A DNA stretch of 64,000 bases from JAFGJQ01 sp964495075 (GTDB lineage Bacteria; Planctomycetota; Phycisphaerae; UBA1845): contig CAZBUJ010000010.1 in NCBI GenBank assembly GCA_964495075.1, positions 41,436-105,435 on the forward strand, given 5' to 3'. A program made the translations under genes and the position numbers. Positions 54,078 to 63,695 of this stretch are shown here, piece by piece. Within the stretch, counting starts at the first letter, position 1, and every line of letters begins with the position of its first letter. The notes beneath the pieces were generated by a model. The model ran no database searches and was not told the DNA's origin. It worked only from the letters and a program-made list of their open reading frames with translations.

Positions 54078-55182
54078 AGAGGTTATCGGAGTCAATGGAC
54101 GTTTCGCATGGCCAGGGTCCTCCGTCGGGCGCCAGCCCCGCCTTTCCGGAGGGCTGAAGCCGAGGGGTTTGGGCGCGAGCGGATCAGTGAGACCGCTTCC
54201 CCTCGGTGAGCGATCGGGCTTGGTCTCGGTCGGCGACGCGGTCGAGCTGTTCCTGCCCCCACGGGGAAGAGAAGAGCCCGGTGCAGGATCAGTGCGCGAG
54301 GCCAACGGTACCGGTCACGACTGGCGGCCGGCGCACATCCGGTGCGGACGGTACGCGTTCCCGGGAGGAGAACGCGCCTGGCCTGTGATCGTTGAGCCCC
54401 AGCGGCGGCCGCAATAACGGGAACTTGCCGAGGTCGCGCCCCCAGCATCGTGGCCGTCTGCCTGCGGCACGACCGACTGCCCGCCGCGATGTACGTTCGC
54501 GTAATTTCCGCGGGTGTGGGCGCCCGGGTTCACTCGATTTCGGGGGCGGGCCCGGGGTCGTGGTCGCCCGGGTCGCCGGGATCGTGGACCGGGCCTTCGT
54601 CGCGGCAATCCGGCCGGCGATGCCCGCGGGCGTGTCCGCAGCCCGCACCGGGGTGGGCGTGTCCGCCGCACTGGATGAACACAGGCGCGACAGTCGCGTG
54701 GCAACAGCACGGCACCTGGTGGGCCCGACAGCATGAGACTCGTGCACAACACATGGTGGCTCTCCATTAAAGTATTCGCGTTGGTACTTAAACGCTTACC
54801 GAAACAGAAACCGGCTTCCGCCGGTTTACGATTCTGCCTGCGCGACGGGTCGGGCCGGCCGGGCTCGCGCCATTCTGCGCCCGCCACCCGGCAGCCGCCG
54901 CCCTCCGCCCTGTCCGTACGGATCGACCGGTTCGCGCGCCCTATCGCACGCCTAAGGCGGCGAAGGCCTGGGCGGTGCCGGACAGGCCGACCGCCGGTCG
55001 CAAGGTCGCCCCTCACGAACGGATCAACCGCAAGCCGGCGCGTCGTCACCGCGTCCATTCCGCGGGCGGGGCCCGCCTGCCCGGGGCCGTGTCGTCCTCT
55101 CAACACGGAGCCGTACCGCGCGGAGCGCCCGAGGTCCGGTCTGCCCGTTGCCCCGACCAGCGCTGGTCGCCCCCGTCGCGCG
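54078..55182. other. long intergenic stretch with hairpins only
   Basis: No coherent gene. CCGAGGGG (54160-54167) pairs perfectly with CCCCTCGG (54199-54206), about 80 bases after the glycosyltransferase stop, and may end its transcript. AAACCGGC (54808-54815) pairs with GCCGGTTT (54820-54827) without a T-run. AT-richer sequence near 54760-54790 could be a promoter. Confidence 0.4.
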
Positions 55183-55473
55183 TTACGAATCATCCGTTGC
55201 CATGAGCGCATCCGCCCAGTGCTTCCACCGGCCGAGGGTCTTCGTGTTCAGGGAATAGTGCACGAAGTACCCGCGTTTGTCGGCGGTTACGATGTCCGCG
55301 CCCCGCAGGACCCGTAGATGTTGCGACACCGCGGCCGGCGTGATGTCCAGTTGCCGGGCGATGGCATTGACACACAGGGCCCGCGTCTTGAGCATCTGGA
55401 CGATCCGCACCCGCGTATCCACCGAGAGCACGCGAAACATCCGGGCCAGCTTTTGTGCATCGGCGGTACCCAT
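55183..55473 (-). CDS. ArsR-family winged-helix transcription regulator
   Basis: A 96-residue repressor. The winged helix runs from MFRVLSVDTRVRIVQML through NAIARQLDITPAAVSQHLRVLR to the wing GYFVHYSLN. LCVNAIA lacks the ArsR-type CxC metal motif at the usual place, so a metal response is uncertain. ATG 55473 is preceded by an AT-rich stretch (TATACTTAAATATA) that looks like its promoter and perhaps operator. No obvious target gene is adjacent on either side. Confidence 0.9.
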   Translation of the reverse strand: MGTADAQKLARMFRVLSVDTRVRIVQMLKTRALCVNAIARQLDITPAAVSQHLRVLRGADIVTADKRGYFVHYSLNTKTLGRWKHWADALMATDDS

Positions 55474-55908
55474 GTCTATATTTAAGTATACACGCAGATG
55501 CTTTGATGGGCAAGCCGGAAAGTGAATCCCCCGCGGATTCGCCAGCGGCACGATTCGCGAATAGCGGCCGGGCGTTCGTAGCGCAGGCTTCCAGCCTGCA
55601 TCGAGGTGGCGAGATGGATGCGAACGGCGGTTTATCGAGTTCGTGCGATGAGCGGGCCAGCGGTCCCCAACGCAGACGCACGCCGCCGATCGCCTGACGG
55701 CGAGTCCGTGTTCACCGTGCGACGGGCCTCGGAGGCAGACGGTTGGGCGGTACGCTAAACACCTACTTTGGTCTCACTGAGTCATCGAAGCCTCCGGAGG
55801 CCGCCTCCACGCGGAGGATTTCGCCGGAATCTGGCGAAACTCACCTTGAGCTTTCGGGCGGAACTCGCCCTGATGGCCAGTGCGGTTAACGCCTTGTGAG
55901 AGCAACTG
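55474..55908. other. intergenic stretch with a short palindromic repeat
   Basis: Holds the GCAGGCT-TCC-AGCCTGC palindrome (55583-55599) and no coherent gene. A GCAGGCTTCCAGCCTGC core with flanking GTAGC is commonly seen as a dispersed repeat in planctomycete and related genomes, from memory; a search would settle it. Confidence 0.45.
55583..55599. repeat. GCAGGCT/AGCCTGC palindrome
   Basis: A 7-bp inverted repeat around a 3-base centre, in a GTAGCGCAGGCTTCC context. Probably a copy of a dispersed palindromic repeat rather than a terminator, since no T-run follows. Confidence 0.5.
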
Positions 55909-56601
55909 TTACGGAGCGGATGAACTCGACGGATTTATTCTGGGCTGATTCGGTTTGCCGCTGGACGACGGCGAGGAGTTGTGAGTAGAACCACTCGTCG
56001 TGGAAGCGTCCCCGCTCGCGCTCGCAGTACAACGGCGCAACTCAGGAATGGCATTCTTGGTGTCGACAAGCGGCGATTGCTTCCGCCACCGCGCTGGATT
56101 CGCGCCGTATCTGGCCCAGCGCCGCAGTCTGGCGGGGGCCACCTTTAGCACCTTGGCCGTTCGCGCGGTGCTGACGGAGCCGGACTCACTGGCTCGCGAT
56201 TCAAGGTCGCTATCTGGCTCAGAGTGTGTGGGAAGGGCGGGACGCCGGTGCGTCAGAAAGTCAACTATCACAAGCAGGGCAAACACGGCGCCTAGTGTCG
56301 CGTGTATCGGCCAACCGAGATGCCCATCGAATGTGAGCTTTGCGTGATTCGTTAATTCGATTGAGATCGTCCCCGCGAAGGCCAGGAGCACTCCCGCCCA
56401 TGTTGCCATCACCATCGCAGCCATTCTACGGTACCACCGGACGGGGTTGCGCGACGACATCCAGAGAAAGACCAATACTCCAGAGACCAGACTAACGGCG
56501 CCTTTCGGGGGAAGCGTCAAGACGAGGCAAGTTATTGGTACCGCTGCAATCCCCGCGAGGACTGAAAAACACCACCACTTGCCCGCCGATTCTCTTGCCA
56601 T
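55909..56601 (-). CDS. hypothetical membrane protein
   Basis: A 230-residue protein. Four hydrophobic segments occur at about 12-30, 34-50, 60-82 and 95-115, followed by a soluble tail. The tail first has a basic segment (KVLKVAPARLRRWARYG) and then a Ser/Thr-rich end with no conservation, so its 3' part may not be the original one. The start codon ATG 56601 is clear, without a strong ribosome site. No family is recognised. Confidence 0.5.
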   Translation of the reverse strand: MARESAGKWWCFSVLAGIAAVPITCLVLTLPPKGAVSLVSGVLVFLWMSSRNPVRWYRRMAAMVMATWAGVLLAFAGTISIELTNHAKLTFDGHLGWPIHATLGAVFALLVIVDFLTHRRPALPTHSEPDSDLESRASESGSVSTARTAKVLKVAPARLRRWARYGANPARWRKQSPLVDTKNAIPELRRCTASASGDASTTSGSTHNSSPSSSGKPNQPRINPSSSSAP

Positions 56602-56963
56602 AACGTCCGCGGCCCTTCGCTGACTCCGGCTTCATTCGCTCAGCCAGGCGATTCGCTGGCTCCGTGGCGGCACATGCCGGGCCGAACCGTAACAGCATCC
56701 GCTCTCACTATTTAGGCTCGGATTGCCGACCTTGCTGAGCTTAAGCCCGACGAATCCCGCGCAACCCACGTAAGCGCATGGAGATGCGGTTGTTGAGCGG
56801 CGTGCCCCCCTGTCATCCCGACGAAAAAAAGATAAGCTCCCTATTGACAAGGTGTTACACGACCGCCGCCGGATTCTATTCGGTTGCGTCCTGTTCCATC
56901 CAAGGTAATAGTGGAAGGCACCGCTGAGGCGCCAAGACAGTTCGATCTGAAAGGAGAAAGACG
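56602..56963. other. intergenic stretch with possible promoter
   Basis: Lies between divergent genes. A TTGACA hexamer at 56843-56848 sits 115 bases before the small ORF at 56964, but no -10 box is at the proper spacing. No gene. Confidence 0.35.
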
Positions 56964-57047
56964 ATGAAGGCCAGACTCACCCTTTGCCTTGTTATCCTGG
57001 CTGATCTGCTGGTCCGGGCGGCGAGTGCGCTGGCGGATAACCTCTGA
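56964..57047 (+). CDS. 27-residue signal-peptide-like small ORF
   Basis: ATG 56964 follows AGGAG by 8 bases. The product, MKARLTLCLVILADLLVRAA followed by SALADNL, has the n-, h- and c-regions of a signal peptide and an Ala-x-Ala-like end, then stops at 57045-57047. It is either a leader peptide for the next gene (start 57064, 16 bases later) or the stump of a secreted-protein gene that was replaced. Confidence 0.5.
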   Translation: MKARLTLCLVILADLLVRAASALADNL

Positions 57048-57063
57048 ACCTGGGAGCCGGGAA

Positions 57064-58416
57064 ATGGCACAACGATCAATCGACCCGATCCTGCCGTACC
57101 TAGCCGACGCTGAACCAACGATGGGCGGCGCCTCGCCCGACGCGCTACGACGCACGTCCATGCAGAAACGCGTTATTTCGTCGCGGCTGACTAGGGCACA
57201 GGTCGAGAGTCGCCTGGCGGAGCAGGCGGAATCACATGAAGCTACGTTCGCCAAGTTCTTCGTTGAGATCATCACCGGAGCCGTCTGCAACGAGCACTTC
57301 GAGCGCGAATGCATCGCCGTCCGAAACGGGCGGATTTCACTCAAGTACAAGGCCCTGGCGGCGCTGCTCAGAGAGCAGTACAGAATCAATCTTCCTCTCG
57401 AGTGTGAGGAGTTGGCGAACATGCTGAAGGCGACGGTTTACGAAATGAGAAAGACGTATCGCTCGGAGCTGCGCGAGATGAAAGAGAAGACCTTTTCGGT
57501 GAGTGAGCGCGTGCGAGCGGCTTTCGACCGTCTAAATGAGGCCCGCATTGCGATGATCGGGCTGACAGACGATTCCGAAGAAGACATCGTTCGAGAGCGG
57601 GCGGCGGTTGAGCTGATCAACCTGGTTCGCGTCGCCGCCGCACGCGTAGTCCCTGCCGTTTACGGCGAAGGTATCCACGATACCGATCTGGATGAGATGG
57701 AAGGAGTCCTCCTCTCGTTCGCTAAGAGCCTTCCGCGCGAGACCGATCACCCGCAGGCTGAGAGCGTGGGCCGGGATCTTGGACGCCTGTTCGACGTGCT
57801 CCGCGATTACAACGGGGACGCGGTCGCAGATGACCTGGAACTCGTTGACGCAGGATGTCGGGTAATCATTGACCTGGTAGGGACCAAGCATATCTGCGGC
57901 TTGTTCGCCCAACTTGACATATTCGTGGTGTTGAAGCGGTTGCTGTCGGTAGAGGAATTCGCTGATCAGATGGAGAGAATCGCCGTCGAAGCACGGGAGT
58001 TACACGATGATCCCGGAACAAACCGCCTTCGTCGATGGATGCGCCGGGTGCTCCAAAAGAATGAGCGCCTGCCAAGCCCGTTAAGGCTGTCATCGTACTG
58101 CCTCGGAAACGCCATCTTCAGGCTGATTGATGCCTGCCTGGCAAACGAGTTTCACGATCTTTCGCGGATAAACTCTTCCATTCAACTCGTCAAGCAGTTC
58201 GACGGCGGGTTTGAACAACTGCCATGGTACAGGCTTGCATACGCCGCCACCATCGCCGAGCGCAGCGGCGACGCGAGCGATTTGGCAAACATGTGCCGAA
58301 AGCTCGGCCGAGATAAAGTCGCGGCAATCTTGACCAAGATCAGAAAGCACTTTGAGTACGATCTGGTGATCGAGGTCGCAACGAAACACGTGGTCGAAAT
58401 ATGCGAAGGGGCATGA
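57064..58416 (+). CDS. hypothetical all-helical protein
   Basis: A 450-residue soluble protein from ATG 57064, which has GGGAG 7 bases upstream; a frame to 56989 overlaps the leader ORF. It is predicted almost fully helical, Glu/Arg/Leu-rich, without membrane helices or known catalytic motifs. Segments such as LKYKALAALLREQYRINLPL and DLVGTKHICGLFAQLDIFVV are coherent but match nothing I know. Codon use is GC-rich like its neighbours. Possibly co-translated with the upstream signal-peptide ORF. Confidence 0.65.
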   Translation: MAQRSIDPILPYLADAEPTMGGASPDALRRTSMQKRVISSRLTRAQVESRLAEQAESHEATFAKFFVEIITGAVCNEHFERECIAVRNGRISLKYKALAALLREQYRINLPLECEELANMLKATVYEMRKTYRSELREMKEKTFSVSERVRAAFDRLNEARIAMIGLTDDSEEDIVRERAAVELINLVRVAAARVVPAVYGEGIHDTDLDEMEGVLLSFAKSLPRETDHPQAESVGRDLGRLFDVLRDYNGDAVADDLELVDAGCRVIIDLVGTKHICGLFAQLDIFVVLKRLLSVEEFADQMERIAVEARELHDDPGTNRLRRWMRRVLQKNERLPSPLRLSSYCLGNAIFRLIDACLANEFHDLSRINSSIQLVKQFDGGFEQLPWYRLAYAATIAERSGDASDLANMCRKLGRDKVAAILTKIRKHFEYDLVIEVATKHVVEICEGA

Positions 58417-58653
58417 CTGCACGCGGCTCACGTGCGGCCGGCCTACCGAGGATCGGCAGTTGGAATCTCACGCGAACTCGCGGCACCCACATCGTGAGCC
58501 TGGTGCATCTCGGCCCGGACAGAGCCGACCATCGGTGAAGCGATCCGCCGCAGGGGATCGGCCAACGGGTCGGGTGTAAGGCACTCGATTCGACACCTCC
58601 GTGTCAGCCCTGCCTACCCGTCGCTGGTCGGGCGGGGACAGGCCGCTCCACCG

Positions 58654-58818
58654 ACGACGGCGCGGATCGAACGGCTGACACCAGGCCTGAGCCCCCCTGC
58701 CGATGCCCTGATCAGACTGGCCGGTCATATGCCCGAGGCCCTGCCCGAGAACATCCACGAGTAGCCGCGAGAACTCGCTGCGTTGCTACATGAAGCTCGC
58801 GGACTGACCGATGGCCAC
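58654..58818 (+). pseudogene. fragment of an XRE-type regulator with an internal stop
   Basis: The frame reads TARIERLTPGLSPPADALIR, then LAGHMPEALPENIHE, a TAG stop, and then PRELAALLHEARGLTD in the same frame. This is the end of a Cro/CI-type helix-turn-helix protein of the kind ending RLAG...P(R/E)ELAALLREA. The N-terminal half is missing and the stop interrupts the rest. Nothing else is seen in 58417-59179. Confidence 0.4.
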
Positions 58819-59179
58819 TCGACACACCGGTGCAGCGAGCGCGACGGCCGAATGCGGGGAATCGGAACCGGACGGCGGACAAAGTGCCGGTATGCTCATG
58901 CTGTCTCGTCGGCTTGATGGGATGCCATGACGAGTGTTTGGCGGCTTTCAGGGAACCGGCTATGGTTGCCTACAGGCAGGAGGTGGCGGCACGGTGTAAT
59001 GACCGCTCATCCTCCAAGGAGGTCGGATGATGGGGGTTCAACACAGGGGTAGATGGGCGTGCCCGGGCAGGGCGGGGGGCTGGCTACCCGATCACGGGAG
59101 AGCCGATACTTGCGTTCCCAGGCGTCGGGACGGAGAGTCGCGGGCCGCGCGCTTTCTGAGTGGGCCTCCATCTGCTTGG

Positions 59180-60202
59180 ATGATACTGCGATTGGCCTTG
59201 GGCATGGGATTCCTCGGCGCGATCTCGTGCGCGCGACCGAACGGATCTGCCCAGGAGGCGAGCCATCCTCCCCCGGTGCCGGGCCTGGAGCCACTCGTCC
59301 AGGCGTCCCGGAGCGAGCAACGAGCAGAATGGTATCCTGCGGTGGTGCGCCTCGGACGCCTGGCCGCCTCCGAGCCCGCCCTGCAGACGATGATCTGGAC
59401 CCGAGCCAGAGTCAATACGCTTGGCATGAAGTTTGTCGAAATCGAGCCCGGGACCTTTGTCATGGGACCTTATTCGGTCGGATTGTTTTCTGAGCGTTCT
59501 CAGAAGGTCGAGATTACCAGGCGATTCTTCATGGGTGTCACTGAGGTCACCAACGAACAATTCGAGCAGTTGTTTCCCGAGCACAAGCCAAACCCACGTT
59601 ACACACCATTCCCCGACTCGCCAGCCTGCAACGTTTCGTGGGAACTAGCGGACCAATTCTGCAAACGGCTTTCCCAACGCGAGGGGGCCAGCTATCGACT
59701 GCCAACAGATGCAGAATGGGAGTACGCGTGTCGAGCCGGTTCCCAATCGCTCTTCTGCTACGGCGACGACCCGGCGCGCCTGCACGAGTACGCATGGTGG
59801 GGCCACTTCTATGACGCCTCTGCCCGAGTTGCCACGCTCAAGCCCAACGCCTGGGGAATCTACGACATGCACGGCAATGCCTTCGAATGGGTATCGGACT
59901 GGTACGTCCCGTATCCATTCGGGCACGTTCCGATCGATACGATCGTTCGGGATCCACAGGGACCACCGAAGTCAAGATGGGGGCACGTGGTGCGTAGTAT
60001 ATACTGGCCCTGTTACAATCCACGCGCACACGCGTGCGCGGTAAGATGTCGAGGGTCGTCGATCCTGGAACGCCCCCTCTTCTTCGAGCTTTTTGACAGG
60101 AGGCTCGTCGGGGTGCGGGACGCACAAGGTTTCCGGATCGTGCGCGAGGATGACCCGCGCGTATCGGCAGACGTAGACAGGATCAGCATCCCGGTCCCGT
60201 GA
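59180..60202 (+). CDS. formylglycine-generating-enzyme-like (SUMF1) lipoprotein
   Basis: A 340-residue protein from ATG 59180; an open frame upstream adds only Arg-rich, unlikely sequence. A hydrophobic N-terminus (MILRLALGMGFLGAISC) ends in a possible lipobox cysteine. The SUMF1 domain covers about 75-330: GMKFVEIEPGTFVMG, VTEVTNEQFEQLFPE, YRLPTDAEWEYACRAG, NAWGIYDMHGNAFEWVSDWY and GFRIVRE. The paired catalytic cysteines of true FGE are not evident at the GC(S/T)...C position; the region reads HACAVRCRGSS, which may hold them. Many planctomycete SUMF1 proteins are not sulfatase-maturing enzymes, so activity is open. Confidence 0.85.
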   Translation: MILRLALGMGFLGAISCARPNGSAQEASHPPPVPGLEPLVQASRSEQRAEWYPAVVRLGRLAASEPALQTMIWTRARVNTLGMKFVEIEPGTFVMGPYSVGLFSERSQKVEITRRFFMGVTEVTNEQFEQLFPEHKPNPRYTPFPDSPACNVSWELADQFCKRLSQREGASYRLPTDAEWEYACRAGSQSLFCYGDDPARLHEYAWWGHFYDASARVATLKPNAWGIYDMHGNAFEWVSDWYVPYPFGHVPIDTIVRDPQGPPKSRWGHVVRSIYWPCYNPRAHACAVRCRGSSILERPLFFELFDRRLVGVRDAQGFRIVREDDPRVSADVDRISIPVP

Positions 60203-60291
60203 GCGCGGCGGCACGGCCGATGCGATCGCAAAGCAACGTGTCAAGAACGGGCCCGCGGAGTTCGGGCCGGGCACGCCCGGCATCGCGGAAC

Positions 60292-60579
60292 TCATCTACC
60301 CCGCGGCGTACGCCCGGTGCGTGATATCACGTTGGCCCCCCTGCCTCGTCCCCCCTTCGACAGAACCGCATCAATAGTCCGTAGCAACGCCTCCCAATCG
60401 CGCTTCGGCAGCCGGTCGATTTGCTCGAAACGCCGCTGCAATCGTCGGTCCTTCACGGGTTTACTCGGCGGCATTGGATCGAGGCCGAGGATCTCATCCA
60501 CGAACACGCGCAGGATCTTGGCCAACACGATGAGCAATTCGCCGTTCAGACGGAGGTTGCCGTGCTCGTAATCCGAAGC
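60292..60579 (-). pseudogene. C-terminal fragment of an XRE-family regulator
   Basis: Minus-strand frame ASDYEHGNLRLNGELLIVLAKIL followed by VDEILGLDP and, after a linker, RRFEQIDRLPKRDWEALLRTIDAVLSK. This is helix 3 to the end of a Cro/CI DNA-binding domain plus the usual C-terminal tail. The first helices are missing (upstream codons are incoherent), so the gene is truncated at its 5' end. Confidence 0.55.
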
Positions 60580-60633
60580 ACGGGGGCCGCAACGGCGCTT
60601 GACACGCCGATTCGCCGGCGGAGCGGTACGCAA

Positions 60634-60963
60634 GCAGCGGGGAGCGATAAGCTTTCGAAGGACTCGCTGGTGGCGATTCGGCCGAAGGCATGCGCCGCGG
60701 CGAGGTCGTGCTCAGACACCACCGGTCAGGCGCCGGTGGATCAGGAGTATGCGTCGACCACGGACCGAACGCTGCGGCCGGCGGCGATCCCGAACGCCGG
60801 CAAGGCGAAGAACGGCTTCCGGGCTGCCCAGTCTTCGGAGCCAGGCAAACTGGATGGCAGCGCCGACGACGCCGTCGTCGAGCTCGGACGACCCGGTGAG
60901 CCGTGTCGAGTCGGCGGTAAGGTCAAGCGCTCGCTCACTCGTACCATGGCGGTGCAGGGTTGA
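60634..60963. other. intergenic stretch without a visible gene
   Basis: No coherent gene between the truncated regulator and the zinc-ribbon membrane protein. Short frames lack motifs and ribosome sites. Confidence 0.35.
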
Positions 60964-62601
60964 CTACTTGCTGGTGAATGGCTTGTAGCGCGAGTGATCG
61001 TTGACATCGGGGGCGTTCCAGCAAACGGACGCCGGTTTTCCCTGGCGGAAACTGACGTAGGTGACCCGGTCGATGCCGTTCACGGGGGAATCGTAGAGGT
61101 AATGCGTTCCGTTCTCGTCCTCGTACGCGAGGTCCGGGTCGCCGACAAGCGCACGAAACTCGACCGGGGTCAGCAACGCGCATCGGAGGGCGACGCGCAG
61201 CTCTGCGATCCGTTGCCCGCGGCCGGCCGGGCTCCGCTGGGCGAGGCACTGCCAGTACTGCGGCGCGGTCAGAGCGAGGCGGTTCAGCGCGGGACTGCGG
61301 CGCCCGTGAATGATGACAGCCCATAGCGTGGCCGCGATGAACAGGATCCAGACGATCGCCGGTAATCCGCGGCGGCCCCAACGCCTGCGCTCTCTGTTGC
61401 GTAACCTTGCCAGCCGCGCAGCATCAAACGCAGCCCCGCAATGCGGGCACGGACCGAGCGGCATCTGTTCGATGCATCCACCGCAGGCTGGGCAGACGGT
61501 GCCGTCCTGCTCGACAACCTGCCGGCGCGCCACGCGGTAGACGGCCAGCCACGTGAGCATCGCCCAGCTGCCTCCAACGGCGGCGGCTAGACTTCGCACC
61601 GCCAACGCTCGCAGGAACAACGGCTCCGTGACTCCGGCGAGACCGTACGCGTGGCCGCTCCACGCCAGCAGTGGCACGACGAGGGCGGCGATGCCGAGCC
61701 CCGCACCGTAAAGCACGTGCCAGATCGCGTGGTGGCACGAACGAACCAGCCACAGCGCTGACAACAGCGGCACGATGAAGGCGACCGCGGGGACGGCAGC
61801 CACGAGCGGGTCTAACACCCAGCGGCTGGCCGCCACTCCCGCGGCTGCGGACAGGCCAATGACGCCAATCAGCATTCGCCAATGGCGGCACCACTCGACG
61901 ACGCGAATCGGCGCCAGCCACGGGCGCCGCCGCGCCGGGGCGACCGCGGCTTCGATTGCGATGCCGCATTCCGGGCACCGCCCGGTCGTGTCGCCAGTGA
62001 GGTCGTACCCGCAATGCCGACAATGACCGTTGCGGCGCCGGCGCCATCGAACAAAACGGCTCCGCGTGGTGACCACGACGGGATACGTCGCGAAGAGGAG
62101 CAACAGCATCCAGAGCGGGATTCGCACGAAGTGGACGTCGGCGAAGCCAGTGAGGAACCAGCGTTTTCCAGCCTCGGTGTCGGCGGTCACGCTGTCCGGC
62201 CCGGCGAACATTCCAAGGCATTGCGTATAATCTCGCCCGACGGCCAGTCCGCCGAACTGTCGTAGGCTCGCCACCTTTGCCTTCTCGGCTGGGCGAGGCG
62301 TGAGCCAGGCGGCGGACAGTCTGCCGTTGCAGGCCCATAAGAACAGTCGGTTGCCGGAAGCTGTCCGGTGATAGAGCGTGCACCCGCGGACATAGGCCGG
62401 GTCGTCGAGATGGTCCAGATCCAAGGTGAGTACGTCATCTCCCAGCCATTCGAACAAGCCAAGATCGCTCCCGAATGACGATCCTGGCCGTGTTTCGCCA
62501 GCGCCGGGCAACGTGCTGGTCCAGGCGAAGCTCGCTCCGCCCAGCAAAACCGTAGCGACGGACAGACAGGCTAAGAGCCGAATGATCGCTTTGGAGTGCA
62601 T
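60964..62601 (-). CDS. large membrane protein with two zinc ribbons
   Basis: A 545-residue protein from ATG 62601 (MHSKAIIRLLACL). A signal-anchor helix at the N-terminus is followed by an extracytoplasmic domain to about 160, then a helix, then the planctomycete-type zinc ribbon CRHCGYDLTGDTTGRCPECG (about 198-217). Four to five further membrane helices (240-360) and a second ribbon, CPACGGCIEQ...CPHCG (about 370-390), follow, then one helix and a soluble end (about 430-545). No enzymatic motif. Proteins with this ribbon are numerous in Phycisphaerae and uncharacterised. Gene is complete. Confidence 0.8.
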   Translation of the reverse strand: MHSKAIIRLLACLSVATVLLGGASFAWTSTLPGAGETRPGSSFGSDLGLFEWLGDDVLTLDLDHLDDPAYVRGCTLYHRTASGNRLFLWACNGRLSAAWLTPRPAEKAKVASLRQFGGLAVGRDYTQCLGMFAGPDSVTADTEAGKRWFLTGFADVHFVRIPLWMLLLLFATYPVVVTTRSRFVRWRRRRNGHCRHCGYDLTGDTTGRCPECGIAIEAAVAPARRRPWLAPIRVVEWCRHWRMLIGVIGLSAAAGVAASRWVLDPLVAAVPAVAFIVPLLSALWLVRSCHHAIWHVLYGAGLGIAALVVPLLAWSGHAYGLAGVTEPLFLRALAVRSLAAAVGGSWAMLTWLAVYRVARRQVVEQDGTVCPACGGCIEQMPLGPCPHCGAAFDAARLARLRNRERRRWGRRGLPAIVWILFIAATLWAVIIHGRRSPALNRLALTAPQYWQCLAQRSPAGRGQRIAELRVALRCALLTPVEFRALVGDPDLAYEDENGTHYLYDSPVNGIDRVTYVSFRQGKPASVCWNAPDVNDHSRYKPFTSK

Positions 62602-62673
62602 AGGAGCCAAATAGAAGTCACCGATTGCGAACGATCAACGATGCATTATGCATTGTCTCGCGAGTGTTTTTGC

Positions 62674-63183
62674 CTATTGCCCCACCGGCTCACCCGTCTC
62701 GCGGTCGCTGATCGCATGGTTCACGCGCGGCTGGGCTCGGCGAAGGCCAACGCGTTCGACCGCCGCTCCGCACTCAGGGCAGATGCCGGACGCGTTGCCC
62801 GTCAGGTTATACCCACACTAGTGGTAGTGATTGCGTGGCGGTCGGCGGTCGCGGTGCCACAGGAAAGCAGTGGGGATGGCGAGCGCCACGCAGGGTATCC
62901 AGAGCGAAAGCACGACCCTCCTACTTCCAATGAGCGACTCATGTTCGATTTCGAGCCAGCGGAGGGAATACGCGCGTGGTTTGCCATACACATCGGTACC
63001 CGCTGTCAAACTCCACGCGGCAGGCCGGTCATCCTCGTGCTGCATGTACCGGACAAGGAGTACCCCTCGTCGAACCAGATGGCCAGGTACGCCAGCGGCA
63101 ACGATAGCCAGCGGCAGTCCAGCTTCCACCATCCCGAGGCAAAGAACACGAGAGTAAGCAGCACGACGCACATCCGCCACCAT
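62674..63183 (-). pseudogene. zinc-ribbon membrane protein gene interrupted by a stop codon
   Basis: Minus strand. An ATG-led frame from 63183 with hydrophobic segments runs to a TAG at 62820-62818. The same frame continues after the stop as CGYNLTGNASGICPECG, the zinc ribbon of the neighbouring gene family, and ends at 62676-62674. In the intact family the stop position and the tyrosine before it belong to the first C-x-x-C pair, so one cysteine is gone and the codon after is a stop. A degraded paralogue of the gene at 60964-62601 is the best reading; stop-codon read-through is unlikely. Confidence 0.6.
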
Positions 63184-63326
63184 CTCAGGGGCCGCGGACT
63201 CGATGATTACAAATCCTCACACCAAATCGTGAGCCCGTCGCGTATGTAACTAATAGAGGGCCTTTGTATGTTCGAAGGGAGTGCCGACGGGCGTCGACGC
63301 GATGCCCCTGCGGAGAAGGAGGACAT

Positions 63327-63474
63327 GATCAACACCAACGACCGGCCAGCACAAGCCGACCTGTTCAAAGTTGCCGAGTCGCATGGGGTGATTCGCCGCT
63401 GGCGGGTAGGCCGTGAGCATCGCGTCCTTTGCGCAACCGTGCCGCAGTCCACAACCGAAGAGACACGGCCATGA
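63327..63474 (+). CDS. small protein of 48 residues (hypothetical)
   Basis: ATG 63327 follows a purine-rich GAGAAGGAGG run. The product begins MINTNDRPAQADLFKVAESH and is basic in the middle (GVIRRWRVGREHRV). It overlaps the next frame by 4 bases (ATGA at 63471-63474). No family. Expression is uncertain. Confidence 0.35.
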
Positions 63475-63695
63475 AACGGCCATACCACTCGGTGGTGTGC
63501 GCCTCGCTTGAGCGCTTCGGCAAAGCGCTCCAGCGAATTGGGCGGCTGATTTGGGCCATTTCGCTCACGCGCGCACCCCTCCACCCCCCCGGGGGGGCGG
63601 GCGCTCAAACGCCGCCCCGGGGTCCGCTGGTGCGCGCTCGCTCGAGCGAAGCGTTCAAACGAAGGCGGCAGCGTGCGGAAAGGGTGTCGAATTAG
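63471..63695 (+). CDS. small basic protein of 74 residues (hypothetical)
   Basis: ATG 63471 overlaps the stop of the upstream small frame. MKRPYHSVVCASLERFGKAL is followed by a hydrophobic patch and a proline- and arginine-rich end. The DNA contains hairpin-forming GAGCGCTT/AAGCGCTC and a CTCGAG palindrome, so this may be structured non-coding sequence instead. Confidence 0.25.
   Translation: MKRPYHSVVCASLERFGKALQRIGRLIWAISLTRAPLHPPGGAGAQTPPRGPLVRARSSEAFKRRRQRAERVSN

Noticed and set aside
59027..59179. Upstream extension of the SUMF1 protein to 59027
   Set aside because: The added residues are Arg/Gly-rich and without conservation, and the signal-peptide-like start is at 59180.
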